Assembly: GCF_014201705.1 (NCBI RefSeq)
Contig: NZ_JACHFA010000001.1
Coordinates: forward strand, 124,001-188,000
Source: Borreliella spielmanii
Lineage (GTDB): Bacteria > Spirochaetota > Spirochaetia > Borreliales > Borreliaceae
DNA: 64,000 bases
Reading direction: 5' to 3'
A model generated the notes under the pieces. The model did no database searches. It was not told the origin of the DNA and saw only the letters and a list, made by a program, of their open reading frames with translations. Positions 25,454 through 34,168 of this stretch are shown in pieces (position 1 is the stretch's first letter; each line of letters opens with the position of its first letter). A program made the position numbers and the translations under genes.

Positions 25454-26503
25454 TTATTCATTGATAAAACTGTAAATATTCTTACTAATATCTATTCTAT
25501 TAGCATAATCATAAAATAAACCAGCACCAACAGCCACAGAGAGCAGCGGATTATCTGCAACATAAACAGGAACTCCAGTCTCTTTTGAAAGAAGCCTATT
25601 TAAACCCTTAAGAAGAGCTCCCCCTCCTGTCAAAATGATGCCACGCTCAACAATGTCTGTAGCAAGCTCTGGAGGCGTTGCACCAAGGGTACGCTTAACT
25701 TCATCCACAACAATATTAATAGGCTCTTGTAAAGACTCTCTTACTTCCATAGAATCAACAAGCTGCTTTCTAGGAAGACCAGTTACAGCATCTGTACCCT
25801 TAATATCTATTTTTTCTACCCTTAAATTTTGAATATCAGGATATACATTTCCTATCTTAATTTTCAATTTTTCTGCTGTCTGTTGACCAATTATAATATT
25901 GTGAGAATTTCTCATATACTTTATTATGCTCTCATCAAATTCGTCACCACCAGTCCTAATCGCTCTACTTACAACCATACCACCAAGAGAAATAACCGAT
26001 ATTTCTGTAGTTCCACCCCCAATGTCACACACCATGTGTCCTGTAGGTTCAAAAATAGGAATATCAGATCCAATAGCAGCTGCAAGGGATTCTTCTATTA
26101 CCTTAACTTCTCTTGCGCCAGCATTCATTGCACTCTCTTTTACAGCTCTTCGTTCAACCTCTGTAATGCAAGTTGGAACACCTATTACCATTCTCGGCTT
26201 AAAAAACAATTTTTTACGAGAAAAAATTTGATTAATAAAATACTTAATCATCTTCTCTGTATTTTCAATATCAGCAATAACCCCATCTCTAAGCGGTCGC
26301 ACAGCTTTAATATTTTCTGGAGTTTTCCAAAGCATTTTTTTAGCATTTCGGCCAACTGCAACGACTTTATTCCCCTTAGTAATATCTATTGCAACAACAG
26401 AAGGCTCACTCATAACCACACCATAATCTTTAATATAAACTAACGTATTACATGTTCCAAGATCAATACCAATATCTATCAAAAAAGACTTAAACAAATT
26501 CAA
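25454..26503 (-). CDS. mreB: MreB actin-like cytoskeletal protein
   Basis: Bacterial actin guiding elongasome movement. About 349 residues with [14 protein letters not shown] (phosphate 1), [18 protein letters not shown] (phosphate 2) and [14 protein letters not shown] (adenosine motif). The frame opens at a TTG at 26509 directly abutting AGGGAGG; the next in-frame TTG at 26503 has 6-nt spacing and is preferred. A further TTG at 26497 is possible. Either way MreB initiates at TTG. Near the start the sequence NLFKSFL may act as the membrane-binding amphipathic segment known for MreB. Confidence 0.94.
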   Translation of the reverse strand: MNLFKSFLIDIGIDLGTCNTLVYIKDYGVVMSEPSVVAIDITKGNKVVAVGRNAKKMLWKTPENIKAVRPLRDGVIADIENTEKMIKYFINQIFSRKKLFFKPRMVIGVPTCITEVERRAVKESAMNAGAREVKVIEESLAAAIGSDIPIFEPTGHMVCDIGGGTTEISVISLGGMVVSRAIRTGGDEFDESIIKYMRNSHNIIIGQQTAEKLKIKIGNVYPDIQNLRVEKIDIKGTDAVTGLPRKQLVDSMEVRESLQEPINIVVDEVKRTLGATPPELATDIVERGIILTGGGALLKGLNRLLSKETGVPVYVADNPLLSVAVGAGLFYDYANRIDISKNIYSFINE

Positions 26504-26514
26504 AATCAACCTCC

Positions 26515-27483
26515 CTAAAAATCTTCCAAAGTAATTCCAAGCCTCTCTCTTGCTGCTTCTAAATAAGGATTGAGATTGAGAGCTTCTCTCCAGTATTTTC
26601 TAGCTTTAGGATAATCTTTATCTCTCTTCCTATATATATCTCCTATTTTAACATAAACACTAGAATTTGAACTATTAATTTCTAGAACTTTATTATAGTA
26701 ATTAAAAGCATTGTCATAGTCACCTTTATCTAATAGAATGTCTCCATAAAGCAAATATACCTTTTGAATTAAATTTTCATCCGTTTTCTCACCTTTTGAC
26801 AATTTGCCTTTCTCTTCTTCTATTATTTTTTTTATATACTCGATGCTTTTGTTTATATCATTTAACTTATAATTAACATAAGCCAAACTCCAAAGAACTA
26901 AATCAGATTTATTCTGATTATAAGCTTTTTCAAAAAACTTTAAACTGGACTTGTAATCTCTTAAAAGTTGATACGAATATCCCAAATATTCAAAAATATC
27001 TTCCTTAATGTTCATAAAATCAAAATTATCAACACTTAAAGCCTTCTTCAAAAATTTTACAGCAAGTTCACTATAAAACTCTCCTTTATGAGAATATGCT
27101 TTTCCTAATATATAATATAAAGGGCCTATAGAAACTCCATTATTTATAGAAATTAAAAATCTTAATCTTTCTATGGATTTATCTAAAAATTCTCCTTTTA
27201 AATATCCTTCATTTACTATTAAAGAATAATAAAAATATGAAAATCCCAAAAGCAAATTTAAATTAAAATCAAATCTATGATTTTTAATATCATTCTCAGC
27301 ATAATCTATTATTTCTTTATATTCTTTTTTATCCCATAGCAAAAGCAAATCAACCTGCGTTGGCCCTGCTTTTAAATAAGAATTAGAAAAAGATTTAAAA
27401 TATGATAAAATATAATAAATTAAAAATATAAAAATGAAAATCATAAATAAATAAAAAACATATCTTAAATATCTTATTTCCAT
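26515..27483 (-). CDS. Membrane-anchored TPR protein
   Basis: 322 residues. An N-terminal transmembrane helix (about 8-28, [20 protein letters not shown]) is followed by at least five tetratricopeptide-like helical repeats. The clearest are at about 160-195 ([24 protein letters not shown]), 235-270 ([24 protein letters not shown]) and 275-310 ([23 protein letters not shown]). Such proteins serve as protein-protein scaffolds. It lies just before mreB (6 nt upstream of its first TTG), which suggests a role with the elongasome or the envelope. AAGAGAG sits 8 nt before the ATG. Confidence 0.8.
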   Translation of the reverse strand: MEIRYLRYVFYLFMIFIFIFLIYYILSYFKSFSNSYLKAGPTQVDLLLLWDKKEYKEIIDYAENDIKNHRFDFNLNLLLGFSYFYYSLIVNEGYLKGEFLDKSIERLRFLISINNGVSIGPLYYILGKAYSHKGEFYSELAVKFLKKALSVDNFDFMNIKEDIFEYLGYSYQLLRDYKSSLKFFEKAYNQNKSDLVLWSLAYVNYKLNDINKSIEYIKKIIEEEKGKLSKGEKTDENLIQKVYLLYGDILLDKGDYDNAFNYYNKVLEINSSNSSVYVKIGDIYRKRDKDYPKARKYWREALNLNPYLEAARERLGITLEDF

Positions 27484-27512
27484 TTGAAACTCTCTTTTAG
27501 GTTTATAAAATT

Positions 27513-27860
27513 AAGCTGACACCCATAAGCCGAGTTCTGTACTATGCCATCATCTCTCTTGTTTTTTTATTGCTAAAAAAATCATGCGATCTACCCATAA
27601 GCATGCTCTCAAGAACAAAGAAAGCTTATATACTTGATCTTGCTCCTAATGAGGTTTATCTTGCCTATATTTATTGCTAAATAAGCGGTGAGCTCTTACC
27701 TCACCTTTTCACCCTTACCTTTTATGGCGGTAATTTTCTGCGACACTTTCTTAGGTTTAAAACCCCTAGGCATTACCTAGCATTATGTTCTTATTGGAGC
27801 TCGGACTTTCCTCTTAAGCTTTAATTATTATAAAACTAAGCGATGGCTGGCTGTCAGCTT
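27513..27860 (-). ncRNA. rnpB: RNase P RNA
   Basis: Catalytic RNA of ribonuclease P, which matures tRNA 5' ends. Read on the minus strand it starts AAGCTGACAGCCAGCCATCG and has the conserved GAGGAAAGTCCGAGCTCC, then a segment ending GTGTCGCAGAAAATTACCGC, AAGGGTGAAAAGGTGAGGT, and near the 3' end CGGCTTATGGGTGTCAGCTT. The ends pair as helix P1: 27852-27860 with 27513-27521. The length of about 348 nt is normal. On the minus strand GATACT lies 8 nt before the 5' end and TTGAAT lies upstream within the end of the preceding gene, so it may have its own promoter. It sits between the zinc-ribbon gene and the TPR gene. Confidence 0.95.
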
Positions 27861-27887
27861 AAATAAAAAGTATCAAATTAATAAATT

Positions 27888-28646
27888 TTATTCAACAAGA
27901 TCCGCCAAACTACCAGGAATTATTTCATCACTTATTCGAATTTTATCCTGATAATAGAGTATTCTACTGCAATAAGGACAAAATTTAATATCATTGGGTT
28001 CACGTCTTACTTTATTTGCAAATTCAATAGGAAGTATCATATGACAACCTTTGCAAACATTATTAATTAAAGGCACAACTCCATTTGATTTATTTCTTAT
28101 TATTCTTTGAAATTTAAATAAAAAATCCTCATTCATTTTAGAAGCGCAATTTAACTCTTCACTCTCTATTTCTAAAAGTTTCTTTTTAATTTCTAAAAGC
28201 TCTAACTCTAAACTATTGCTTTCAGACCTAAAACATTCCTCTTCTTTGCTATGCTTTTCATTAACATCTGATATTTCCTTTTCTATTTTAGCTTTAAGTC
28301 CATTAACATGTGTCATCTTTTTTCTAACTGTAACTTCATCGTCAATAATAATCTGAAGTTCTTTTTCAAGAGCCTCATATTCTCTTTGCGTTTTAATGCT
28401 ATCAATTTTTTCTTCTGCCCTACTCTTTCTGAAATTAATATCTTGAATATCTAACTTTAAAGCAGAATCTTCTTTTTGATATTCCTTAAACTTTTGTTGT
28501 AAATCAATAAGAACTTTAGATAATTCTTCAATCTGAATTTTTTTCATCTCTAAATACTTAGGAATACTTTTTCTCCTTTCCTCAAGCTCAAATTTAGACT
28601 TATATATAACTTCAAGTTTTTTTAATGTATCAATATTATTCTCCAT
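27888..28646 (-). CDS. Coiled-coil C4 zinc-ribbon protein (DUF164 type)
   Basis: 252 residues: a long alpha-helical coiled-coil hairpin (about 1-180) with heptad-like charged repeats, then a C4 zinc ribbon with CKGC (C199, C202) and CPYC (C224, C227; numbering from the TTG one codon upstream). This matches the bacterial zinc-ribbon/coiled-coil family of which chlamydial CdsZ and a Helicobacter structure are members; the Borrelia function is unknown, and nucleic-acid or protein binding is likely. ATG at 28646 is preferred over TTG at 28647-28649 because GGGGG lies immediately upstream. It follows rpoD by 14 nt and precedes rnpB by 27 nt. Confidence 0.85.
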   Translation of the reverse strand: MENNIDTLKKLEVIYKSKFELEERRKSIPKYLEMKKIQIEELSKVLIDLQQKFKEYQKEDSALKLDIQDINFRKSRAEEKIDSIKTQREYEALEKELQIIIDDEVTVRKKMTHVNGLKAKIEKEISDVNEKHSKEEECFRSESNSLELELLEIKKKLLEIESEELNCASKMNEDFLFKFQRIIRNKSNGVVPLINNVCKGCHMILPIEFANKVRREPNDIKFCPYCSRILYYQDKIRISDEIIPGSLADLVE

Positions 28647-28660
28647 CAATCCCCCATTGT

Positions 28661-30556
28661 TTAATTTAAATCTTCAAGATAATCTTTTAATTTTTGAGTT
28701 TTTTTAGGATTTTTAAGCCGCCTTAATGCCTTAGACTCAATCTGCCTAATTCTTTCTCTTGTAACATTAAAATGAAGCCCAACCTCTTCAAGAGTTAAAG
28801 AATAACCATCTTCAAGTCCAAATCTCATTTTTACAACTTCTTGCTCTCTTTCAGGAAGAGTTCCAAGAATTGCTCTTATTTGATCTTGCAAAACTACAAA
28901 GGACGTGTGATTCGCAGGATTTTTTATTGCCTTATCCTCAATAAAATCACTAAGAACAGAATCTTCCTCTTCCCCAATTGGTGTTTCAAGAGAAACAGGC
29001 TCTCTTGAAACACTTTTTACAGTTTTAACCTTTTTAAGCTCCCACCCAAGTCTGTCTGAGAGCTCTTCATCTGTAGGGTCTTTCCCTAAAACTTGAATTA
29101 AATACCTAGTTTCCCTGTTAAGTCTATTTATTTGTTCAATCATATGTACAGGAACTCTAATTGTTCGAGCTTGATCGGAAATAGATCTTGTTATGGCCTG
29201 TCTAATCCACCAAGTAGCATAGGTTGAAAACTTAAACCCCCTCTTATATTCAAACTTTTCAACAGCTTTAATTAATCCAATATTACCTTCTTGAACAAGG
29301 TCAAAAAAATGAAGACCTCTGTTTGCATATTTTTTAGCAATGCTTACAACAAGCCTTAAATTAGCCTTAATCAACTGATCTTTAGCATGTTGCATCATTT
29401 GTTTTCCTTTGGCAATCTCTTCAGACATGCTTATTATTTTATCCATTGGATATTCATAATACATTTCAATTCTCTCAAGTTCTTTTTGAGCAAGCTGAGC
29501 CTCTGTAATTTGCTCTTTAATAGCATCTTCTTTTAATTTAAGAGATTTTTCTATCTCTATCCTTTTTTCAGCAATAGTCAAATCTCTTCCAAGCACCCTT
29601 AAATCTCTTATTTTTTCAATTTTCAACCTACTTAGAATTATTCTTTGCTGTCTTTGCAAATCCCTTATTTTATTAGCAGAATCAATATAATCATCTGAAA
29701 AGATCCTTAATTCATCTTGATACAAGGGAATATCTCGTAAAAGCTCTTTTAGGGCTAATCTCTCCTTTTTTAAATTCTTTTCAAAAATATCTCCCCCAAG
29801 CTCATATACCCTATGCTTATTATCTACATAACTTATCAAACGATCTTGAATTGGTTTTAAAGGAATTTTATAAAAAGAGGCAATTCTTTTTTTTTTATTA
29901 TAGTAATCAGGGTTACTCTCTTTATCTCTATCCTTTTCTCTTTTGAAAAATTCTTCCCTTTCCATTCTTGAATAAATAGTATTAACAAGATTATAATAGT
30001 TTTCTATAACAAGTCCCTCATTTTTAAGAATATTCTCAATTATACTCTCCCCAGAATCCATTTGCTTTGCAAGTTCAACTTCTTGATTTCCTGTTAATAA
30101 GAACTCTTTTCCTATTTCTTTTAAATAAAGCTTTATTGGATCTTCTGAATGACTATCCTTTAAAACATTACTTTTAATATATCCTGAACCTAAGTCATCC
30201 TTAACAGAAATACCTTCTTCATCACAATCATCCAGCTTGACATCAATATCAACATCTTCTTCGTCACTTTGAAAACCATCATCTAAAACTATAAAGCTTC
30301 TATCAGAATCAATCTCCATTTCTTCCTCTTCTTCATTTCCATCTTCGGTGCCAACTAGATCTAATTCCGAAATTTTATTAACCAAACTTATTCCCTTATC
30401 CTCAAGCACTGAGCAAATACAATCAAGAATCTCTGGTTCTAATATGTCATCAGGAAGCAAATTTGATAATTCACTAAAACTAAGAGATTTTCTATCCCCC
30501 AAATTAGTAATAATACTCTCTATCAGCTTCGAATATTTCTTTTCCAAATCCGACAA
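28661..30556 (-). CDS. rpoD: Housekeeping sigma factor RpoD (sigma-70)
   Basis: Main RNA polymerase promoter-recognition factor. 631 residues: region 1.1 (about 1-60); an acidic stretch (about 75-125); region 1.2 ([11 protein letters not shown]); non-conserved region; region 2 ([39 protein letters not shown]); region 3; and region 4 with the helix-turn-helix ([20 protein letters not shown]). The start is a TTG at 30556; GGGAG 8 nt upstream, inside the end of dnaG, supports it. dnaG-rpoD is the classical macromolecular-synthesis order. Confidence 0.96.
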   Translation of the reverse strand: MSDLEKKYSKLIESIITNLGDRKSLSFSELSNLLPDDILEPEILDCICSVLEDKGISLVNKISELDLVGTEDGNEEEEEMEIDSDRSFIVLDDGFQSDEEDVDIDVKLDDCDEEGISVKDDLGSGYIKSNVLKDSHSEDPIKLYLKEIGKEFLLTGNQEVELAKQMDSGESIIENILKNEGLVIENYYNLVNTIYSRMEREEFFKREKDRDKESNPDYYNKKKRIASFYKIPLKPIQDRLISYVDNKHRVYELGGDIFEKNLKKERLALKELLRDIPLYQDELRIFSDDYIDSANKIRDLQRQQRIILSRLKIEKIRDLRVLGRDLTIAEKRIEIEKSLKLKEDAIKEQITEAQLAQKELERIEMYYEYPMDKIISMSEEIAKGKQMMQHAKDQLIKANLRLVVSIAKKYANRGLHFFDLVQEGNIGLIKAVEKFEYKRGFKFSTYATWWIRQAITRSISDQARTIRVPVHMIEQINRLNRETRYLIQVLGKDPTDEELSDRLGWELKKVKTVKSVSREPVSLETPIGEEEDSVLSDFIEDKAIKNPANHTSFVVLQDQIRAILGTLPEREQEVVKMRFGLEDGYSLTLEEVGLHFNVTRERIRQIESKALRRLKNPKKTQKLKDYLEDLN

Positions 30557-30559
30557 AAC

Positions 30560-32341
30560 TTAACTCCCTGGAACATCGTCTATGTAGATTTTTAAATTTT
30601 TTCTCTGCATATTTAAAAACATTAACTCATTTATTTGAATCTTAGCACTTACCAAAGAATCCCCTTCATATCTTTTTTTGCAAAGCACAACACGAGAATC
30701 TAATTTTCTCCTCTTGATTGCAAGTAAAACATGAATGAGCGTTTCGTCGTCCACTTCAAATTCAGAATTTAAAATTTCTTCAAAAAAGATTTCACTAACT
30801 TTATATGTATCCTTTAAATTTCTTTTTAAATCCATCAATGAAAAATCTTCATTATTTTCAAATAAATCCTCAAAGCACATAAAAACTTTTCTGGCATTAA
30901 CATCAATTAAATCGCTATCAATAATATTGCGCCTTATTATACCAAAATAACTAAAATTTTTCAACAAAGCTACTATTAAATACCTCTCATAAGAATCATC
31001 ATTATGAGCATACAAATTTCTTTTATTATTGTCAACTGCAAATCTTTCTTTTATCCTATAATAATCTTTTAATAAAATTGCCACACCAATACCAAGTTTA
31101 TTGCTTAATTTGTCTAAAAAAATTTTTTTCTGAGTATCCACTTTTGATAAATTAATCAAATTTAAAAATAAATTAATCATCGCATTTAAATCTACAGTCT
31201 TATTTAAATCATATTTATTAGAATAAACATCTAAGAGATAGTCAAAAGCATCGCATCTATTATTTAAAATTTCCTGCAAAAAATCCTTACCTTCACTTTT
31301 AAGAACATCTGCAGGATCACGACCAAAATCCATTTTAACAACACTAACATTAATATTAAATGGCAAACAAATTTGATAAGCTTTTAAAGTTGCAGAAAGT
31401 CCAGCATCATCACTGTCAAAAGAAAATATTACCTCATCAGCATATCTTTGAATCAAAGCTAGGTGTTCTTTTGAAAAAGAAGTACCAAGAGTTGATACAG
31501 CTCTCTTAATCCCAGATGTAAAAAAAGCAAGAACATCTATATACCCTTCTACTAATATGATTGACTTTGTAGATTTAATCTCATCAAGTCCCTCATAAAA
31601 TCCATAAAGAAGCTCCTTTTTTTTAAAAACTTCAGTTTCACTTAAATTAATATACTTAGAACCTTTCCCATCCAAATCTCGACCCCCAAAACCAACAACA
31701 TTTCCTTTAAAATCTTTAATTGGAAAAATCAATCTTTGAGATAAAATGGAAGCCTTGGGATTTGCTTTTGAAAATAATCCACTTTTTCTTAGTATTTCAA
31801 AAGAATATCCTTTTGAAACTAAAAACCCGTGAAGCTCTAAACCATCTTTAACATTAAGTGGTAAATAACCAAGTTCAAATAAATCAACAACTTCCTTAGA
31901 TATTGCTCTACTCTTTAAAATGTAATCTAAAGCCTTTTTGTTTTTATTTAAAAAAAATTTAATAGTATTGACTAATCTAGAATTCAGAGAATAAATTTCT
32001 AAAATTATATCTTTATTTTCATTTTTTTTTAAACTTTCCCTACTTATTTTTAAATCATCATAATAAATGCCAAACTTTTCACATAAAATCTTAAGAGCAT
32101 TATTGTAATTGATCTTCTCCATATCCATTAAAAATCCAATAACATCCCCACCCTTTTTACATCCAAAACAATAAAAATATCCTTGCAAAGGATTTACAAA
32201 AAAAGAAGGGGTTTTCTCAGCATGGAAAGGACAAAGCCCTTTATAAGTAGATCCCGATTTAACAAGTTTAATATATTGCTCTACAACAACTACAATATCA
32301 AATTTAGTTTTAATTGAAGATGCAGTTTGTAAATACTCCAT
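30560..32341 (-). CDS. dnaG: DNA primase
   Basis: Synthesises RNA primers at the replication fork. 593 residues: CHC2 zinc finger (C37, H40, C58, C61), the primase core, TOPRIM domain (SIILVEGYIDVLAF, then FSFDSDDAGLSA), and a helical C-terminal helicase-interaction domain that is poorly conserved. ATG start at 32341, 5 nt after mltG ends. rpoD starts 3 nt after the stop. Confidence 0.96.
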   Translation of the reverse strand: MEYLQTASSIKTKFDIVVVVEQYIKLVKSGSTYKGLCPFHAEKTPSFFVNPLQGYFYCFGCKKGGDVIGFLMDMEKINYNNALKILCEKFGIYYDDLKISRESLKKNENKDIILEIYSLNSRLVNTIKFFLNKNKKALDYILKSRAISKEVVDLFELGYLPLNVKDGLELHGFLVSKGYSFEILRKSGLFSKANPKASILSQRLIFPIKDFKGNVVGFGGRDLDGKGSKYINLSETEVFKKKELLYGFYEGLDEIKSTKSIILVEGYIDVLAFFTSGIKRAVSTLGTSFSKEHLALIQRYADEVIFSFDSDDAGLSATLKAYQICLPFNINVSVVKMDFGRDPADVLKSEGKDFLQEILNNRCDAFDYLLDVYSNKYDLNKTVDLNAMINLFLNLINLSKVDTQKKIFLDKLSNKLGIGVAILLKDYYRIKERFAVDNNKRNLYAHNDDSYERYLIVALLKNFSYFGIIRRNIIDSDLIDVNARKVFMCFEDLFENNEDFSLMDLKRNLKDTYKVSEIFFEEILNSEFEVDDETLIHVLLAIKRRKLDSRVVLCKKRYEGDSLVSAKIQINELMFLNMQRKNLKIYIDDVPGS

Positions 32342-32346
32342 ACTTC

Positions 32347-33378
32347 TTAATCCTTAGTAATAAAATTTTTAATATAATCTTTTGCTCCTAAAAGATGTGA
32401 AGAATAATCTGATGAAAATTGATGTGTACCTAACTTAGAATCATTTACCACAAAAAATAAATATTGCGTATTTTTTGGGAAAAAAGCTGCTTGTAGCGAA
32501 ATAATACCAGCATTTGAAATTGGAGTAGGAGGATAACCTTTATTAATATATGTATTATAAGGAGAATTTATCTCTAAATCTGAAAAATAAATTCTTTTGG
32601 GATGGCTTCGGCCCAACTCTTCTGTAAGAACATATTCAATAGTAGCGCAAGATTGTAATGCCATATCAGATTTTATTCTGTTATAAAAAACCGAAGACAT
32701 TATTGAGGCTTCACTTTTAACCCTATACTCACGCTCAACAATAGATGCTATTATCACTTTATTGTAAAAATCCTTGCTTGAATAATCATTAAAAATAACA
32801 CCTATAGATTTAAGCTTATTTAAAAAATTATCAACAAACATACGAACAACATTCTTTATTTCTATACCTTTATAAAATTTATAAGTATCTGGAAATAAAA
32901 ATCCTTCAAGAGAGTCGTAATCAAATCCAAGTTCATAAATAAAAGATTTTTCGTTGATCAAAAAAATAAAATCTTGAACATCATCAATGACAGCAAATTC
33001 TTTAAGCTTAAAAGCAATTCTTCTGCTGGTATACCCTTCAGGTATTGTAACATCAATATTAACGTTAGAAGATCCCTTTAAAAACTCTTTATATATCTCA
33101 AATGTAGAAAGATCGCTGTTTATTAAATATCTTCCCTCTTTAAATTGTTTGTCACTACCAAAAATATACGAAATAAAAACAAGAAGCAATTCGGATTTAA
33201 TTAACTTTTGCTTTTTCAATTCTTTAGCTATTTTTTTAACTCCCCAACCTTTCTCAACACCAAATTCATAAACCAAACCATTTGCCAAAGCAGATAAGTT
33301 TAAAAAATATATAAAAATTGACAAAATAGATACTAAAAAGAAAAAAAGAATAAATACTTTCCCAATTTTAATAAGCAC
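32347..33378 (-). CDS. mltG: MltG-type endolytic transglycosylase (YceG)
   Basis: Membrane-anchored enzyme that cuts nascent glycan strands and is thought to end their polymerisation. 343 residues: one N-terminal transmembrane helix (about 8-30), a LysM-like domain, then the YceG core with VTIPEGYTSRRIAFKL, LEGFLFPDTYKF (catalytic Glu in LEG), ASIVEREYR and SPYNTYINKGYPPTPISNAG, all family signatures. GTG start at 33378 with AGGAG 6 nt upstream. It is the first gene of the dnaG-rpoD block. Confidence 0.92.
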   Translation of the reverse strand: MLIKIGKVFILFFFLVSILSIFIYFLNLSALANGLVYEFGVEKGWGVKKIAKELKKQKLIKSELLLVFISYIFGSDKQFKEGRYLINSDLSTFEIYKEFLKGSSNVNIDVTIPEGYTSRRIAFKLKEFAVIDDVQDFIFLINEKSFIYELGFDYDSLEGFLFPDTYKFYKGIEIKNVVRMFVDNFLNKLKSIGVIFNDYSSKDFYNKVIIASIVEREYRVKSEASIMSSVFYNRIKSDMALQSCATIEYVLTEELGRSHPKRIYFSDLEINSPYNTYINKGYPPTPISNAGIISLQAAFFPKNTQYLFFVVNDSKLGTHQFSSDYSSHLLGAKDYIKNFITKD

Positions 33379-33417
33379 ACGAATCTCCTAGCCAAACAAA
33401 AGTATTTGCTAATTGCT

Positions 33418-33457
33418 TTTTAGTTATCAATTGAAACTTTTAATTTGATAACTAAAA
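33418..33457. repeat. 13-bp perfect inverted repeat upstream of mltG
   Basis: TTTTAGTTATCAA (33418-33430) and TTGATAACTAAAA (33445-33457) are exact reverse complements, with a 14-nt loop. The T-run is at the 5' side and the A-run at the 3' side on both strands, the opposite of an intrinsic terminator. It lies 40 nt upstream of the mltG start, between mltG and the tRNA-Tyr gene. An operator or an mRNA processing hairpin is possible. Confidence 0.45.
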
Positions 33458-33590
33458 TCATATTTTATAACCAATAAGAACTTTTCTAAACAGACAAAAA
33501 ATACAAGCCCACAATAAAACAATATAACACATTCAAAAGATCACTATCAAAAAATTATTAAAAAGGCAATAGCTCATAATTTCAATAAAC

Positions 33591-33672
33591 TGGGGAGGGT
33601 GGGATTCGAACCCACGTAGGCAAAGCCAACAGATTTACAGTCTGCCCCGGTTAACCACTTCGGTACCGCCCC
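33591..33672 (-). tRNA. tRNA-Tyr (GTA)
   Basis: 82-nt class II tRNA on the minus strand. Anticodon stem-loop GCAGA-CTGTAAA-TCTGT reads GTA. A long variable arm follows, as in bacterial tRNA-Tyr, and the T arm is GTGGG-TTCGAAT-CCCAC. Discriminator A at 33591. The acceptor stem pairs except for a C-U opposition at position 5-68 (5' GGGGCGG against 3' CCTCCCC). CCA is not fully encoded. Confidence 0.95.
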
Positions 33673-33677
33673 TAAAA

Positions 33678-33751
33678 AGCCGACTGTCGGAGTCGAACCG
33701 ACGACCTGCGGTTTACAAGACCGCTGCTCTGGCCAGCTGAGCTAAGTCGGC
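33678..33751 (-). tRNA. tRNA-Thr (TGT)
   Basis: 74-nt tRNA on the minus strand. Acceptor GCCGACT pairs with AGTCGGC; D arm GCTCAGCTGGCCAGAGC; anticodon stem-loop GCGGT-CTTGTAA-ACCGC gives TGT; T arm GTCGG-TTCGACT-CCGAC. It lies 5 nt upstream of tRNA-Tyr and is surely co-transcribed with it. Anticodon UGU reads ACA and related Thr codons. Confidence 0.96.
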
Positions 33752-33839
33752 AAATAACAAACTAATAGTTAGTTTATAAAAATAAAATTCATTAGTCAAT
33801 AGAATAATGGCAAATAATTAATGCTGCCTTTTTATCAAT

Positions 33840-34163
33840 CTATTTGTTGCCAGAAAGAAAAATTTTAAAAACAAGAGCACAAACAAAAATCACAAAACTA
33901 AAAATTAAAATTGAATAATAATTAATTTTCTTATTTCTCAATAAATAAAAAAATATCAGCCTAGTAGATTCAAGCCCAAAAGAAACAGAACTTAAAATAA
34001 TAGTAAGATTAAGATAAAATTTCTGAAAATTGTAAACAAAAATATTGTAAGAACCGGCCAAAAAAACGAATAAACTCAATAAAGAATTTAAAAATAATAC
34101 AATAACCAAGATTCTAATAAAATTTGAAAAACGTTTTAGATTTTTTACTTTAAAAACTTGCAT
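33840..34163 (-). CDS. Small membrane protein, function unknown
   Basis: 107 residues with three hydrophobic segments (about 17-37, 47-63 and 79-98). Basic N terminus (KVKNLKRFSNF). No recognised motif. It starts 5 nt after the stop of the 592-residue gene and is probably co-transcribed with it. The two tRNA genes follow 88 nt downstream on the same strand. The function cannot be named. Confidence 0.65.
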   Translation of the reverse strand: MQVFKVKNLKRFSNFIRILVIVLFLNSLLSLFVFLAGSYNIFVYNFQKFYLNLTIILSSVSFGLESTRLIFFYLLRNKKINYYSILIFSFVIFVCALVFKIFLSGNK

Positions 34164-34168
34164 GAAAT

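Noticed and set aside
25635..26443. Long plus-strand open frames opposite mreB (up to 204 codons)
   Set aside because: They are antisense shadows of a well-conserved gene, with overlapping alternative frames, no ribosome-binding site and His/Asn/Phe-rich composition unlike any neighbour.
33418..33457. Intrinsic terminator for the tRNA operon
   Set aside because: The stem is flanked by T on the 5' and A on the 3' side on both strands, opposite to a Rho-independent terminator.
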